The notes: a model not told the origin generated them from the sequence alone. A stretch of DNA of 48,424 nucleotides from Desulfobacteraceae bacterium (GCA_024227235.1 JAAEKY010000814.1:1-48424), one strand, 5' to 3'. Counted from the stretch's first letter, positions 8,099-18,420 are shown. Numbers and translations: made by a program.

Positions 8099-9949
8099 AT
8101 GGAAAATGATATTACGGATCAAATAATTTCCTGCCTTATCAAAGATAACCTGATAACCGACAAACAAGTCCAGCATGCACAAAAAATAAAATCAAAAATC
8201 GTTTCATCCAAACGACTTATAGATATTTTAAAAGACTTAAAATATGTATCAGAAGAACAAATCAAAACTGCCCTGACGCATAATAAACATACTTTTAAAA
8301 TCGGTGATCTCCTGGTTGAATTCGGATACCTGACGCATGAAAAACTTGAGGCTGCACTAAAATTACAAAAAACAAACAAGGATCAAAGGCTGGGAGATAT
8401 TCTGATTGAACAAAAGTTTCTTGCTGAAGATGATTTCTTAGATTTGCTATCTATCCAGTTGGGATTTCCGCATGTTGAACCGGATGTCCAGGAAATTGAT
8501 AAGGAACTTATCTCAAAGGCCAGTATTAAATGGTACAGGCATCATAATATTCTTCCCATGTATCTACAAGAAGGAAAGCCCTTAATTGCCTTTTCTGATC
8601 CCTTTAGCAAAGACAGTTCTATAGCTGCTAAGAAAATATTTGGTTCTGATTTTGTTACTGCTGTTGCCTCTCAAAATGTTATTTCTTCATTATTGAATAA
8701 ATTAGAGCATGGATCAAAAACCAATATTATTAAAGAAGATTCCGTACAAGCCATTGTCGATTCCATTATTCAAAGTGCCATTTTGGAAGAGACGAGTGAT
8801 ATCCATTTTGAACCGTTTAAAAATAAACTTACGGTTCGTTTCAGACAAGATGGTATTCTTATACACTACAAAGATTACCCCCTTGAAATCATACCCATGT
8901 TGACCAGCCGATTGAAAATTATGAGCGGCGCAAATATTGCTGAAAAAAGACTGCATCAGGGAGGAAGAATCTCTTTTGATTTTAATGGCACTGAATATGA
9001 TTTGCGCGCATCTTTCTATGTATCGGTTTTTGGAGAAAAAATCGTCCTGCGAATCCTGAACAATGTGAGTGAGATTATAAACATAAATAAAATTGGCATG
9101 CAGCCGAAATTGATGGATCGGTTTTTACAAGATGTCTTAGATACGCCCAGCGGTGTTATCCTTGTTACAGGCCCTACAGGTTCGGGCAAAACAACAACCG
9201 TTTATTCTTGTATCAATCATATTAAAAAACCTGAAATCAGTATCATAACTGCAGAAGAGCCTGTAGAATATATTATGAATGATGTCATCCAGTGTTCAAT
9301 AAACCCGAATATTAATCTGACATATGAAGAAACGTTAAGACATGTTGTAAGGCAGGACCCGGATGTTATAGTGATTGGAGAAATCAGAGACAGCTACTCC
9401 GCAGATGTTGCTGTTCATGCAGCATTAACCGGTCACAAGGTATTAACTTCTTTTCATACGGAAGACAGTATTGGCGGTCTGATCCGGCTTATGAACATGG
9501 ATATTGAAGCTTTTCTGGTATCCTCAACCGTTGTCTGTGTATTGGCCCAAAGGCTTTTACGAAAAGTTTGCGACAAATGTGCCAGGCCATATAATCTAAC
9601 TCCAACAGATCTTTACAGGCTTGAATATAAACCGCCGGATGTTTCTGCCTATCAATTTGTTAAAGGAAAAGGGTGCTCTCATTGCAGATATACAGGATAT
9701 AAAGGAAGAATCGCTGTATTTGAAATGCTTATCTTAAATGAATTTGTCAGGGATGCCATACTTACTCAAAAATCAAGTTATGAGATCAGAAAAGTCAGCA
9801 TAGAAACTTCTGGGCTGCTCACGCTTCTTGAGGATGCCATCCACAAAGCTTCTTTAGGTATCACCACCATAGAAGAAATATTCAGATGCGTTCCAAAACT
9901 TCTTAAACCACGCTCAATTTCTGAAATTAAAAGATTACAGGGGAATTAA
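8099..9949 (+). CDS. GspE/PilB-type secretion or pilus assembly ATPase
   Basis: A 616-residue hexameric ATPase of the type II secretion/type IV pilus family. Two MshEN-type N-terminal domains (about 5-60 and 60-150) carry the GDILIEQKFL pattern; some relatives bind c-di-GMP there. The Walker A motif GPTGSGKTTT is near residue 357, the Asp box and Walker B region DPDVIVIGEIRD is near 420, and a zinc-binding tetracysteine consists of CDKC (~490) plus CSHC (~525). It would power assembly of a pilus or pseudopilus at the inner membrane. No other pilus or secretion genes are in the window, and the HDOD gene follows after only 3 bases. Confidence 0.9.
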   Translation: MENDITDQIISCLIKDNLITDKQVQHAQKIKSKIVSSKRLIDILKDLKYVSEEQIKTALTHNKHTFKIGDLLVEFGYLTHEKLEAALKLQKTNKDQRLGDILIEQKFLAEDDFLDLLSIQLGFPHVEPDVQEIDKELISKASIKWYRHHNILPMYLQEGKPLIAFSDPFSKDSSIAAKKIFGSDFVTAVASQNVISSLLNKLEHGSKTNIIKEDSVQAIVDSIIQSAILEETSDIHFEPFKNKLTVRFRQDGILIHYKDYPLEIIPMLTSRLKIMSGANIAEKRLHQGGRISFDFNGTEYDLRASFYVSVFGEKIVLRILNNVSEIININKIGMQPKLMDRFLQDVLDTPSGVILVTGPTGSGKTTTVYSCINHIKKPEISIITAEEPVEYIMNDVIQCSINPNINLTYEETLRHVVRQDPDVIVIGEIRDSYSADVAVHAALTGHKVLTSFHTEDSIGGLIRLMNMDIEAFLVSSTVVCVLAQRLLRKVCDKCARPYNLTPTDLYRLEYKPPDVSAYQFVKGKGCSHCRYTGYKGRIAVFEMLILNEFVRDAILTQKSSYEIRKVSIETSGLLTLLEDAIHKASLGITTIEEIFRCVPKLLKPRSISEIKRLQGN

Positions 9950-9952
9950 TCC

Positions 9953-10807
9953 ATGGAAAAAAATCAAGCAATAATTGACGTCCTTTTATCACAAGTAAAA
10001 AAGGAAGATTCACTTCCACCATTAAGCAAAAATTCTTTATTGCTCCAACAGGAAATAACAAAAAAGTCGCCTGGTTTCAAAAAAATTGAAAAAATGATAA
10101 AATCTGATCCTGCATTAACCAGCCATATATTGAGAATTGCGAATTCAGTTGTCTATAAAGGACTTGAACAAATTGATACGGTAAAAGAAGCCATGTTAAG
10201 ACTGGGCACCCAGGAAATAAGTAATATTGCGTCCTGGGCAATTCACCAATCCAATTTCCAAACAAAAGACTCTTTTATAAAAACCTTTAAATCAAAATTA
10301 TGGGTGCATTCATTATCCGTTGCTGTTGGCAGTTCCTGGACAGCAAAGTACCTTGATCTCGATGCGGACGAAGTGGTCTCAAAGTCGTTTATTTCAGGCC
10401 TGCTTCATGATATGGGCTCCCTTTGTCTTTTAATAGCGCTTGAAAAAGTAAAAAAAGAAAAAAAAATTGCGGATTACCCTTCTGATTTCGTTTTAAACGA
10501 ACTGATTAAAAAATTTCATTCTGACCAGGGCTATCAATTGTTAAAATACTGGAACCTGCCCAAAGAATTTTATACTATCGCAAGAGATCACCATACAGAG
10601 GAGTTTGATCAGTCTGATTCTCTCTTAATTTTGATCAGGTTAGTTGATAAAATCTGCCATAAAATGGAAAATGGAAACAAACCAGAAGAGACTGCTGCCA
10701 TAGTCAGTTCTGTTGAGGCCAATCTTCTGGGTCTTTCTGAAATTGGTATTGCTGAGATAGAAATCAAAATTGAATCTGCTCAAAAGAAATTTAACAGAAC
10801 GGGGTGA
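9953..10807 (+). CDS. HDOD-domain signalling protein
   Basis: A 284-residue protein that is almost entirely an HDOD domain (a divergent HD superfamily domain without most metal ligands). Typical patterns are LPPLSKNSLLLQQ, DPALTSHILRIANS, and AMLRLGTQEISNIA; later GLLHDMGSL and ARDHHTEE are partial HD-like remnants. HDOD proteins are regulatory and are often found with chemotaxis, pilus or c-di-GMP systems. It is translationally coupled (3-base gap) with the pilus-type ATPase upstream, suggesting a role in controlling that machine. Confidence 0.85.
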   Translation: MEKNQAIIDVLLSQVKKEDSLPPLSKNSLLLQQEITKKSPGFKKIEKMIKSDPALTSHILRIANSVVYKGLEQIDTVKEAMLRLGTQEISNIASWAIHQSNFQTKDSFIKTFKSKLWVHSLSVAVGSSWTAKYLDLDADEVVSKSFISGLLHDMGSLCLLIALEKVKKEKKIADYPSDFVLNELIKKFHSDQGYQLLKYWNLPKEFYTIARDHHTEEFDQSDSLLILIRLVDKICHKMENGNKPEETAAIVSSVEANLLGLSEIGIAEIEIKIESAQKKFNRTG

Positions 10808-10831
10808 CCCTAACTTGTTAAAAAGAAATGC

Positions 10832-10853
10832 GGCGGTTAGGGTATTAACCGCC
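10832..10853 (+). terminator. Hairpin after the HDOD gene, probable terminator
   Basis: GGCGGTTA (10832-10839) pairs exactly with TAACCGCC (10846-10853) around a 6-base loop; a T-rich but imperfect tract follows. The same strand also offers a competing stem, ACCCTAAC (10807-10814) with GTTAGGGT (10836-10843), which excludes the first. The hairpin sits 24 bases after the stop codon. Confidence 0.5.
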
Positions 10854-10870
10854 ATGAATTTTCTTATTGA

Positions 10871-11028
10871 TTAGGAACGGTAATTAAATAAGCTATCCCA
10901 AATTAGCAGATATTTTTGTCGTATTCAAGGCACGAGGAGGAAGCATATCGGGCTATGTGCCCGACGAGAAACGCAGAAGACGGCAAAAAGAGCAATGATT
11001 TGGTGGAACTTATTTAATGTACGTTCCT
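10871..11028. repeat. MITE-like intergenic element, family B
   Basis: A non-coding element of about 156 bp bounded by 20-bp imperfect inverted repeats: AGGAACGGTAATTAAATAAG (10873-10892) and the reverse complement of AGGAACGTACATTAAATAAG (11009-11028). The interior contains ATCGGGCTATGTGCCCGA, itself a hairpin. The right end touches the stop codon of the minus-strand yebC gene. It fills the gap between the convergent HDOD and yebC genes. Only one copy is in the window. Confidence 0.65.
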
Positions 11029-11771
11029 TACATTGAATCAAATGCTTCGTCCGGAATATCAGCGTTACAATAAAATTTTTGGACATCATCACTATCATCC
11101 AAAACTTCCATGAACTTAATCATTTGCTCGGCTTCTTTCCCATCAACCTTTGTTAAGTTTTGAGGAATCATGGTTATTTCTGCTAACTCACATTTGATAT
11201 TTGCTGCGTCGACAGCTTCTTTTACTGCATCAAAATCTGCCGGCTCAGTTATAATATCAAATGAATCTGTCTCTTCTTTTATTTCTTCTGCTCCGGCATC
11301 TAAGGCAACTTCCATCAGCGTATCCTCATCAGCAGCCTCTTTGCTAACAGTAATCAGTCCTTTTTTATCAAACATCCAGGCAACGCACCCATCTGTTCCG
11401 ACATTCCCGCCAGCTTTACCAAACGCATGACGTACCTCTGCAATCGTTCTGTTCTTATTGTCTGTTAAACATTCAACAAGTACAGCGACTCCACCAGGGC
11501 CATATCCCTCATATAGAATCTCCTCATAATTGACACCTTCAAGATCACCTGTTCCCTTTTTAATTGCTCTTTCAGACGTGTCTTTAGGCATATTCTGAGA
11601 TCTTGCTGAAGCTAATGCATGCCTTAATCTTGGATTCGCCTCAGGATCACCGCCACCCATGCGGGCAGCTACAGTAATTTCCTTTATCAGTTTGGTAAAA
11701 AGTTTACCCCTTTTTGCGTCTGTAGCGCCTTTTTTATGCTTTATCGTTGACCATTTGCTGTGTCCAGACAT
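11028..11771 (-). CDS. yebC: YebC/PmpR-family DNA-binding or translation regulator
   Basis: A 247-residue protein with the full family signature: [23 protein letters not shown] at the N-terminus, then the [14 protein letters not shown] region, [14 protein letters not shown] in the middle and [18 protein letters not shown]. Members were described as transcription regulators and, more recently, as factors helping translation of difficult proline-rich stretches. It is the last gene of the radA-rlmE-yebC run, 14 bases after rlmE. The stop codon abuts a MITE-like element. Confidence 0.95.
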   Translation of the reverse strand: MSGHSKWSTIKHKKGATDAKRGKLFTKLIKEITVAARMGGGDPEANPRLRHALASARSQNMPKDTSERAIKKGTGDLEGVNYEEILYEGYGPGGVAVLVECLTDNKNRTIAEVRHAFGKAGGNVGTDGCVAWMFDKKGLITVSKEAADEDTLMEVALDAGAEEIKEETDSFDIITEPADFDAVKEAVDAANIKCELAEITMIPQNLTKVDGKEAEQMIKFMEVLDDSDDVQKFYCNADIPDEAFDSM

Positions 11772-11785
11772 TTTTTACATCCTCC

Positions 11786-12412
11786 TTACTTCTTTCCTTT
11801 TGCTATAATATATATTTCTTTACTTTGTTTTCTGCAACTCTCAGGTTTAAATATTTTGCAATCTTTAAATTTTGATTTAACATTTTTTTGAAATTCATTA
11901 AAGTCATTGCCCTGAAATATTTTACAGACAAAATTGCCATTGCTTGCCAAAATATCATCTGCAACCTTTAAGGCCATCTGACAAAGATCAAAAGATCTGA
12001 GGGCATCCACATCCTTTCTTCCGGTTGTTGCAGGAGCCATATCACTTAAAACGACTTGGAATCCTTTATTATCTTTTAGAAATGAGTCATTATCAAAATT
12101 TAAAATATCATCTTTAACTGCAACCACATTATTTGGAAGCTTAATTTCAATTTGTTTTAAATCAATACCAAATATTTTCCCTGTATTTTTTACCTGCTTG
12201 GCCGCATACAACAGCCAAGAGCCAGGCGCGCATCCCAAATCAAGTACATAATCATTTTTTTTGATCACCTTAAATTTTTTTTGGATTTCTTCTAATTTAT
12301 ATACAGATCGCGCCGGATAATTCTCAGCTTTTGCCCGCCTTGTAAAATGATCTTCCCATTGATTCTTGCCTGATTTTTTCTTGTTTTTGTTTTTCTTCTT
12401 TTTAGCTGCCAT
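11786..12412 (-). CDS. rlmE: 23S rRNA 2'-O-methyltransferase RlmE (FtsJ/RrmJ)
   Basis: A 208-residue FtsJ-type methyltransferase. After a very Lys-rich N-terminus come RAKAENYPARSVYKLEEI (with the first catalytic Lys of the K-D-K-E tetrad), the SAM-binding motif LDLGCAPGSW, LSDMAP (Asp), and a C-terminal KPESCRKQSKEIYIIAKG carrying the last Lys and Glu. It methylates the 2'-OH of the A-loop uridine (U2552 in E. coli). The start overlaps the radA stop codon, showing translational coupling with radA. Confidence 0.92.
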   Translation of the reverse strand: MAAKKKKNKNKKKSGKNQWEDHFTRRAKAENYPARSVYKLEEIQKKFKVIKKNDYVLDLGCAPGSWLLYAAKQVKNTGKIFGIDLKQIEIKLPNNVVAVKDDILNFDNDSFLKDNKGFQVVLSDMAPATTGRKDVDALRSFDLCQMALKVADDILASNGNFVCKIFQGNDFNEFQKNVKSKFKDCKIFKPESCRKQSKEIYIIAKGKK

Positions 12413-13830
12413 TAAAACAACACCTCCATGGCACTTTTTAAAAAGCGGATACTTTCGATAGTCATTCCTTGAATCTTAGATAACTGTTTTATGCTGCTGC
12501 TTGGGACAAGACATTTTGTGAACCCCATTTTTGCAGCCTCTTTTATCCTTGCTTGAATATGGCCCACTGCTCTTATCTCTCCTGTTAGTCCGATCTCACC
12601 AATCAGTGTTGTTTGTTTATCCACCGGTTTATCTAAAAAACTTGATGCTAACGCTGCTGCAATAGCAAGATCAGCGGATGGCTCCACAATTTTTACACCG
12701 CCTGTAACATTCATAAAGATATCAAGGCTGGAAATATTCATCCCAAGTCTTTTCTCCATCACAGCAACAATTAAAGCAACCCTGTGATTGTCCAGTCCTA
12801 ATACCGTTCGCCGAGGCGACCCACCAAGGCTGCTGCTTGAAACAAGGCCCTGTATCTCAACAAGGATGGGGCGAGTGCCTTCCATACACGAGGTGACCAC
12901 AGACCCCGGTGCAACAACTGATCTTTCAGCTAAAAAAACAGCAGATGGATTGGGAACCTGTGTCAGCCCCTTTTCATTCATCTCAAATACACCGATCTCA
13001 TTTGTAGAACCAAATCTATTTTTTACTGCCCTTAAGATCCTGAACACATGGCTTTTATCCCCTTCAAAATAAAGAACCGTATCTACCATATGTTCCATAA
13101 TTTTTGGACCGGCAATGGCGCCGACTTTAGTCACATGGCCAACAAGAAAAATGGGGATACCGGTTGACTTGGCAAGCTTCATAAACTGCATGGCTGCTTC
13201 TCGAATCTGTGTTACACTGCCGGGAGTTGAGGAAACATCAGGATGAAATATGGTTTGAATGGAATCAATGACCAATGCATCATATTTTGACTGTTCTACT
13301 ATAGTCAGTATGGAATCCAGATCAGTTTCAGATACGACAAACAGTGATTCTCCATGAGAATCAAGTCTTTTTCCTCTCATTGAAATCTGGCGTACTGATT
13401 CTTCACCTGAGACATAAAGGCATTTTTTACCGGATCTGGATAATTTCGATAACACCTGAAGCATTAAAGTAGATTTTCCAATACCCGGGTCACCACCAAT
13501 GAGGATTAAAGATCCCTCAACGATTCCACCACCTAAGGCTCTGTCAAATTCTTTTATACCCGTCTGTAGTCTGTCAGACTCTTCCACTTCTATAGAATCA
13601 ATTAAGACAGGCTCTGGAAAAAAAGAGGATTTGGTCTTATTTGACCCCCCGGAAATAATGCGTTCTTCCACTAAAGTATCCCAGGCACCACAATCCAGAC
13701 ATTTTCCCATCCACTTAGGGGCTTGTCCACCACAGGACTGACATCTGAATGTAAATTTATCCTTTTTTTTCAATTTGTTTTTTCCATATCCATTCGTAAT
13801 TATAAAGTTTGGCACTATACCATTTTGCAA
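12412..13830 (-). CDS. radA: DNA repair protein RadA (Sms)
   Basis: RadA is a RecA-like branch-migration helicase. The protein, 472 residues from the ATG, has a zinc finger (Cys30, 33, 44, 47), Walker A GGDPGIGKST with Lys119, the diagnostic RadA motif KNRFGS near residue 278, and a C-terminal Lon-protease-like domain. An in-frame TTG at 13773 gives the usual distance from start to zinc finger (about 10 residues), so the first 19 residues may not be translated; neither start has a strong ribosome site. It overlaps rlmE by one base. A sensor kinase gene lies 88 bases upstream on the same strand. Confidence 0.93.
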   Translation of the reverse strand: MQNGIVPNFIITNGYGKNKLKKKDKFTFRCQSCGGQAPKWMGKCLDCGAWDTLVEERIISGGSNKTKSSFFPEPVLIDSIEVEESDRLQTGIKEFDRALGGGIVEGSLILIGGDPGIGKSTLMLQVLSKLSRSGKKCLYVSGEESVRQISMRGKRLDSHGESLFVVSETDLDSILTIVEQSKYDALVIDSIQTIFHPDVSSTPGSVTQIREAAMQFMKLAKSTGIPIFLVGHVTKVGAIAGPKIMEHMVDTVLYFEGDKSHVFRILRAVKNRFGSTNEIGVFEMNEKGLTQVPNPSAVFLAERSVVAPGSVVTSCMEGTRPILVEIQGLVSSSSLGGSPRRTVLGLDNHRVALIVAVMEKRLGMNISSLDIFMNVTGGVKIVEPSADLAIAAALASSFLDKPVDKQTTLIGEIGLTGEIRAVGHIQARIKEAAKMGFTKCLVPSSSIKQLSKIQGMTIESIRFLKSAMEVLF

Positions 13831-13918
13831 AATCTATATCAAGATTGAGCAAATTTTCAATCGCAAACAGGTTAAAAAATATTCCGGCAGGGACAAAAGG
13901 ACGTTCTTGAGATGGAGT

Positions 13919-16207
13919 CTACATGATGGGAAGGTGTATAACAAACTTAGCACCTTTACCCGGCTCTGAAATGATATTCATTTCTCCATTATGATTATCA
14001 GTAATAATAAAATATGATACTGATAAACCAAGGCCTGTTCCTTTTCCAACAGGTTTAGTTGTAAAAAAAGGTTCAAAAATTCTTTTACGGACATCTTGGA
14101 TCATTCCGGGTCCATTATCTTCTATTTCGACACGAACAAAATCTCCTTTTTGTTTAACCCGAATATAAAAAATGGGTTCCTTCAATGTTTGAAGTTCCTG
14201 CATGGCTTCAGCACAGTTTTTCAAAATATTGAAAAAAACCTGCTGAATTTTTGTCACCTCGCACAGTACTTGGGGCGTCTCCGGGTGATATTCTCTGATA
14301 ATCTTAATTTTTTTAAAATCATATTGTTTTTTAAGATCATAATCACTCCTGGCAAGTTCAATGGTTTGATCAAGAATAACCGCTATATCCTGCCTGACCT
14401 TACCGGAGAAATCTTTTCTGGAAAAACTCAGCATATTTCGAACAATTTGAGCCGCACGAACACCGGCTTCATGGATCAACTCCAGCTGCCTGATAATTCC
14501 TCGATTTTTCAAAAAAGTCCTGATCTGCTCCATAGTAATCCCAACTTCATGGGCTGCTGAAACGCTTGCAGAAAGTTCGCCCTGAACTCTGCGTAACGCC
14601 ACTTGTGCATTTTGCATCATCCCTGCCAAAGGGTTATTTATTTCATGGGCCATGCCAGCAGCTAACCCGCCAATGGAAAGCATTTTTTCTGATTGAACAA
14701 CCATTTCCTCCATCCGGACATGTTCGGTGATATCATCCACACGAATAACAGCGCCTTCCACATTGTCAGCAATTAAAGGATAAACTGTAATATCCTCATA
14801 GATCAAACCTTCTGAAGTTTTTGTACCCTGTTTTTGAAAATAAAAAGGATCAGCCGTTTGAATTGTTTTGCTGATATCCTCCATAAACGGTTCCATTTTT
14901 GGAAGCACTGTATCTAAAGTCTTTGAAATAGCTTGAGCTGCCTTTATCCCATATAGCTTTTCAGCTTTATGGTTCCACTGGGTAATCTTGAATTCTCGAT
15001 CCAAACTGAATAAAGCACTCGGCATTGAATTAATAATATTATCGATATAATTTTTTGCCATTTTTAATTCTTCTTCTGCTTGCTTAAGATCTGTAATATC
15101 AATTGTAATCTCTACAATTCCACTATCACCATCTGTTGCTTTGAATGGGACCTTTTTTGTAGAATACCATTTGGAAGCTTCTTGAGATGCGCTATAAGAT
15201 TCTGTCAGCAAACTCAATGTTTTTTTTGATTTTATAACCCTTTGATCATCTGCTAACATTTGGACAGCCCTATCTGGATCATCCATAACATCAGTAAGCA
15301 ATTTGCCTGTTATTGCTTCAACTGTTGAATTTAGATCATCCGAAACAGCCTTATTAACAACCAAAAACCGACCTTCTTCATCTTTTACAAAAATCATGTG
15401 GGGAATCAAATCAATAATCAATCGTAAAAATGATTCACTTTTTTCTAAGGCTATTGTTGTTTTCTGATGCTGGTCCACCTCGGATTGTAGGGATGACACC
15501 TTTTCTTTGACTGCATCCCGCATAGTAATCAAATTTTCAGCCAAAGCACCCAATTCATCATTTCGCTGGACATTAATGGGTTGATCCAAATTACCGGAAG
15601 CTATTCTTTCAGAACTCTGCTGTAACTCCTGTAAGGGTTTTACGAACCTTAGGATCAGAACAAAAATCAGTGTCAGGCCCAGAAACAAATCCAGAATTAC
15701 AACCTGGAGAATACTCGTAATTTTGAGCCTTTCAATCTTTTCTTTTAAAAATTGAGTTGTAGCAATAATTTCAATTTTCCCGATTTTCTCTTCTTTAAAA
15801 AATACAGGGCATTCAATGGTTTTGGTTCCATCTTCCAGGTTTAAGGCAGAGTATTCTTCATCTTGAAATGAGAGATAATCTCGTTCAAAATCATATATGA
15901 TAATCTTTATGATTTCAGATTTTTTTAGGGCGGCCATGCAAATGGTTTTGCTGGTCTCGTCATCAAAATTATACAATGGTGTGGAAAGGCTAACTGAAAG
16001 CTGAACTGATTCATTTGTAAGCGAAATATTCAGGCTTTTTTCCAAACTCACGGTTTGAGTTTGAATACTATAAATTCCAAATACAACCAGAACTAACGTC
16101 GGAACACCAATAACAAGTAGGCTCAGTTGAACAGGAAGATTCTTTAAGCTGTATTTTCTTCTTGAGGGCATCAGAATTCTATTTTTAGATCCCAGATCAA
16201 TTCTCAC
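13919..16207 (-). CDS. Membrane PAS sensor histidine kinase
   Basis: A 762-residue kinase. Order: N-terminal membrane helix (~25-47), extracytoplasmic sensor (~50-165), second helix (~170-190), HAMP (~190-245), two PAS domains (~265-380 and ~390-495), HisKA with phospho-accepting His521 in [15 protein letters not shown], and an HATPase domain with NCAEAM (N box), DNGPG and KGTGLGLS (G boxes). It autophosphorylates in response to a periplasmic or cytoplasmic signal. No receiver domain is attached and no response regulator is adjacent, so its partner is unknown. The start is a GTG; an ATG 12 codons later (16171) is also possible. The neighbouring radA is 88 bases downstream. Confidence 0.9.
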   Translation of the reverse strand: MRIDLGSKNRILMPSRRKYSLKNLPVQLSLLVIGVPTLVLVVFGIYSIQTQTVSLEKSLNISLTNESVQLSVSLSTPLYNFDDETSKTICMAALKKSEIIKIIIYDFERDYLSFQDEEYSALNLEDGTKTIECPVFFKEEKIGKIEIIATTQFLKEKIERLKITSILQVVILDLFLGLTLIFVLILRFVKPLQELQQSSERIASGNLDQPINVQRNDELGALAENLITMRDAVKEKVSSLQSEVDQHQKTTIALEKSESFLRLIIDLIPHMIFVKDEEGRFLVVNKAVSDDLNSTVEAITGKLLTDVMDDPDRAVQMLADDQRVIKSKKTLSLLTESYSASQEASKWYSTKKVPFKATDGDSGIVEITIDITDLKQAEEELKMAKNYIDNIINSMPSALFSLDREFKITQWNHKAEKLYGIKAAQAISKTLDTVLPKMEPFMEDISKTIQTADPFYFQKQGTKTSEGLIYEDITVYPLIADNVEGAVIRVDDITEHVRMEEMVVQSEKMLSIGGLAAGMAHEINNPLAGMMQNAQVALRRVQGELSASVSAAHEVGITMEQIRTFLKNRGIIRQLELIHEAGVRAAQIVRNMLSFSRKDFSGKVRQDIAVILDQTIELARSDYDLKKQYDFKKIKIIREYHPETPQVLCEVTKIQQVFFNILKNCAEAMQELQTLKEPIFYIRVKQKGDFVRVEIEDNGPGMIQDVRKRIFEPFFTTKPVGKGTGLGLSVSYFIITDNHNGEMNIISEPGKGAKFVIHLPIM

Positions 16208-16366
16208 TCAATCATTTACTAATCCATACTGTTTTTTATACTGCCATCATTCACCATCGATTCATATGCCAACTGCCATAAAGCAATTATTGAGTCATTA
16301 AACTTTTCATAATACCTCTTTGAATAATTTTTTTTTATTATTTTATCACACCCTTATGAAAACGCA

Positions 16367-16394
16367 ACCTGAATTTGGGAACCTGAATTTGGGA
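16367..16394. repeat. 14-bp perfect tandem duplication
   Basis: ACCTGAATTTGGGA occurs twice head to tail (16367-16380 and 16381-16394) in the divergent intergenic region between the kinase and the radical SAM gene. A weak promoter-like pair (TTGATT at 16405, TAGTAT at 16429, 18-base spacer) lies just downstream on the plus strand. Confidence 0.7.
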
Positions 16395-16483
16395 ATTCAT
16401 TGCCTTGATTGAAATCTAAAGATTTATCTAGTATGATGCGCTCTGTTAATTATTTAAAAAAATTTTAGGATATAAGTATCTCC

Positions 16484-18205
16484 ATGTTTCTTCCCACAAC
16501 AATGAAAGAAGTAAAAGACCTTAACTGGGAAAAGCTTGATGTGATCCTTGTAACAGGAGATTCCTACATTGATTCGCCATATATGGGCGTCGCCATTATA
16601 GGAAAAGTTCTTATTGATAAAGGATTTCGCGTAGGAATTATCGCACAACCCGATATGGACAGTAAGAAAGACATTTCCAGGCTTGGTGAGCCATCTCTTT
16701 TCTGGGGAATAACGGGAGGAAGTGTTGATTCCATGGTAGCAAATTATACCGCCCTTAAAAAAAGAAGGAAAAAAGATGATTATACACCTGGTGGCGTAAA
16801 TAACCGACGACCAGACCGAGCAGTTATCGCCTATTCCAATCTTGTCAGAAAATATTTTAAAAAAACCAGTCCCATTGTTCTGGGCGGCATTGAAGCTAGC
16901 CTGAGGCGAATCGCCCATTATGATTTCTGGTCAAATAAAATTCGCCGATCTATCCTCTTTGATGCAAAAGCGAATTACCTTCTGTTTGGAATGGCACACC
17001 AAACTATTATTAAATTCGCGACCTTACTTAAAGATCATAAAAATCCAAAAGGTTTGAATGGTGTCGCCTATATTTCAAAAGAAAAAAAAGGAGAAGAACT
17101 GCCTTCATTTGAAACCATTCAAAAACATAAAGATCAATATATCAAAAGCTTTCATATCTTTTATAAAAACAATGATCCCATAACGGCTAAAAGGCTTTGT
17201 CAAAAACATAAAGACCGATATCTTATTCTTAACCCTCCAGAGCGCTACAGTACTACACAAGAGCTCGATCATATTCACTCCCTTGGATTTGAAAGGAATC
17301 TTCACCCTTTTTATGAAAAATCAGGAACCGTCAGAGCGCTTGAGACCATACGATTTTCTATCCCTACTCATTATGGCTGTTATGGTGAATGTAATTTTTG
17401 TGCCATTTCAGTACACCAGGGACAAACTGTTCGATACAGGAGTTACGACTCAATAATTAATGAAGCAAAAATTATTTCACATCTTGACGGTTTTAAAGGA
17501 TATATTACAGATCTTGGCGGACCCACTGCAAACATGTATGGATTTGAATGCAAGAAAAAGCTCAAAAAAGGTCCCTGCCATGACAAACGTTGTCTATTTC
17601 CGACACCCTGCAAGACGCTTGCACCTGACCATTCTAAACAGTCTAAGCTTATTCAAAACATTGAAAAAATTCCGGGTATAAAAAAAGTCTTTATTAGTTC
17701 AGGCATTCGGTATGACCTAATTTTAAATGACAAAAAGAATGGAAGAACGTATCTTAATAAAATAGTATCTGACAATGTATCCGGGCAAATGAAAGTTGCA
17801 CCCGAACATTGTATCCCCCATGTTTTAAATCTAATGGGAAAGCAGCATATTGATTTACTATTAGAATTTAAAAATCAATTTGACAGATTGTCCAAAAAAA
17901 CCGGGAAAAAACAATTTTTAACGTATTATTTAATTGCTGGGCATCCCGGATGCAGCATTAAAGATATGATAAACTTAAAAAAATTCACAAATCAAAAGCT
18001 AAAAATGACACCCGAGCAGGTACAAATTTTTACGCCATCTCCTTCAACCTATTCTACATTAATGTATTACACAGGCCTTGATCCTTTCTCCATGAAGCCA
18101 ATCTTTGTTGAAAAAAATCCAAAAGCAAAACAAAAACAAAAGCAAATTGTAACAAACAAACCATCTTCAAGAGGTTTTAAAAAAAGAAGCCGCCTAAAAA
18201 AATAG
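16484..18205 (+). CDS. ygiQ: YgiQ-family radical SAM protein
   Basis: A 573-residue member of the UPF0313/YgiQ family. The N-terminal B12-binding-like region begins FLPTTMKEVKDLNWEKLDVILVTGDSYIDSP, the family hallmark. The radical SAM cluster motif is CYGECNFC (Cys-x3-Cys-x2-Cys) near residue 295-305. The C-terminal region includes KVAPEHC and VQIFTPSPSTYSTLMYYTG, also typical, and a Lys/Arg-rich tail. The reaction of the family is not established. AGGA precedes the ATG at a good distance. It is monocistronic here, followed by a repeat element. Confidence 0.92.
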   Translation: MFLPTTMKEVKDLNWEKLDVILVTGDSYIDSPYMGVAIIGKVLIDKGFRVGIIAQPDMDSKKDISRLGEPSLFWGITGGSVDSMVANYTALKKRRKKDDYTPGGVNNRRPDRAVIAYSNLVRKYFKKTSPIVLGGIEASLRRIAHYDFWSNKIRRSILFDAKANYLLFGMAHQTIIKFATLLKDHKNPKGLNGVAYISKEKKGEELPSFETIQKHKDQYIKSFHIFYKNNDPITAKRLCQKHKDRYLILNPPERYSTTQELDHIHSLGFERNLHPFYEKSGTVRALETIRFSIPTHYGCYGECNFCAISVHQGQTVRYRSYDSIINEAKIISHLDGFKGYITDLGGPTANMYGFECKKKLKKGPCHDKRCLFPTPCKTLAPDHSKQSKLIQNIEKIPGIKKVFISSGIRYDLILNDKKNGRTYLNKIVSDNVSGQMKVAPEHCIPHVLNLMGKQHIDLLLEFKNQFDRLSKKTGKKQFLTYYLIAGHPGCSIKDMINLKKFTNQKLKMTPEQVQIFTPSPSTYSTLMYYTGLDPFSMKPIFVEKNPKAKQKQKQIVTNKPSSRGFKKRSRLKK

Positions 18206-18218
18206 TGGTTTAAAGACT

Positions 18219-18407
18219 TATTTAGTGCCTAACCGGAAACCCCGTATTTGAATAAAATTATATATGTGTAGGGTGCAATGGCCTTTAGAGATACAACATG
18301 CATACATCTTGAAACCGGAGTCTACTGTATAGCTGGTCAGTCTTATAATTTGGCAAAATTTTGAAGCAACCCAGCGAATGGGTGAGTTTCGTTCAAATAC
18401 TATTTAG
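18219..18407 (-). repeat. MITE-like intergenic element, family A (copy 2, inverted)
   Basis: About 190 bp between ygiQ and the PilZ gene. Read on the minus strand it matches the element at 45101: GTTTGAACGAAACTCACCCAT, then a GCTTCAAAATTTTGCCAAAT segment and a CCGGTTTCAAGATG segment, ending TTTCCGGTTAGGCACTAAAT. The ends are imperfect inverted repeats. The middle portion around 18260-18310 is diverged. No open reading frame is carried. Confidence 0.75.
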
Positions 18408-18420
18408 TTTTTAGCATTAG

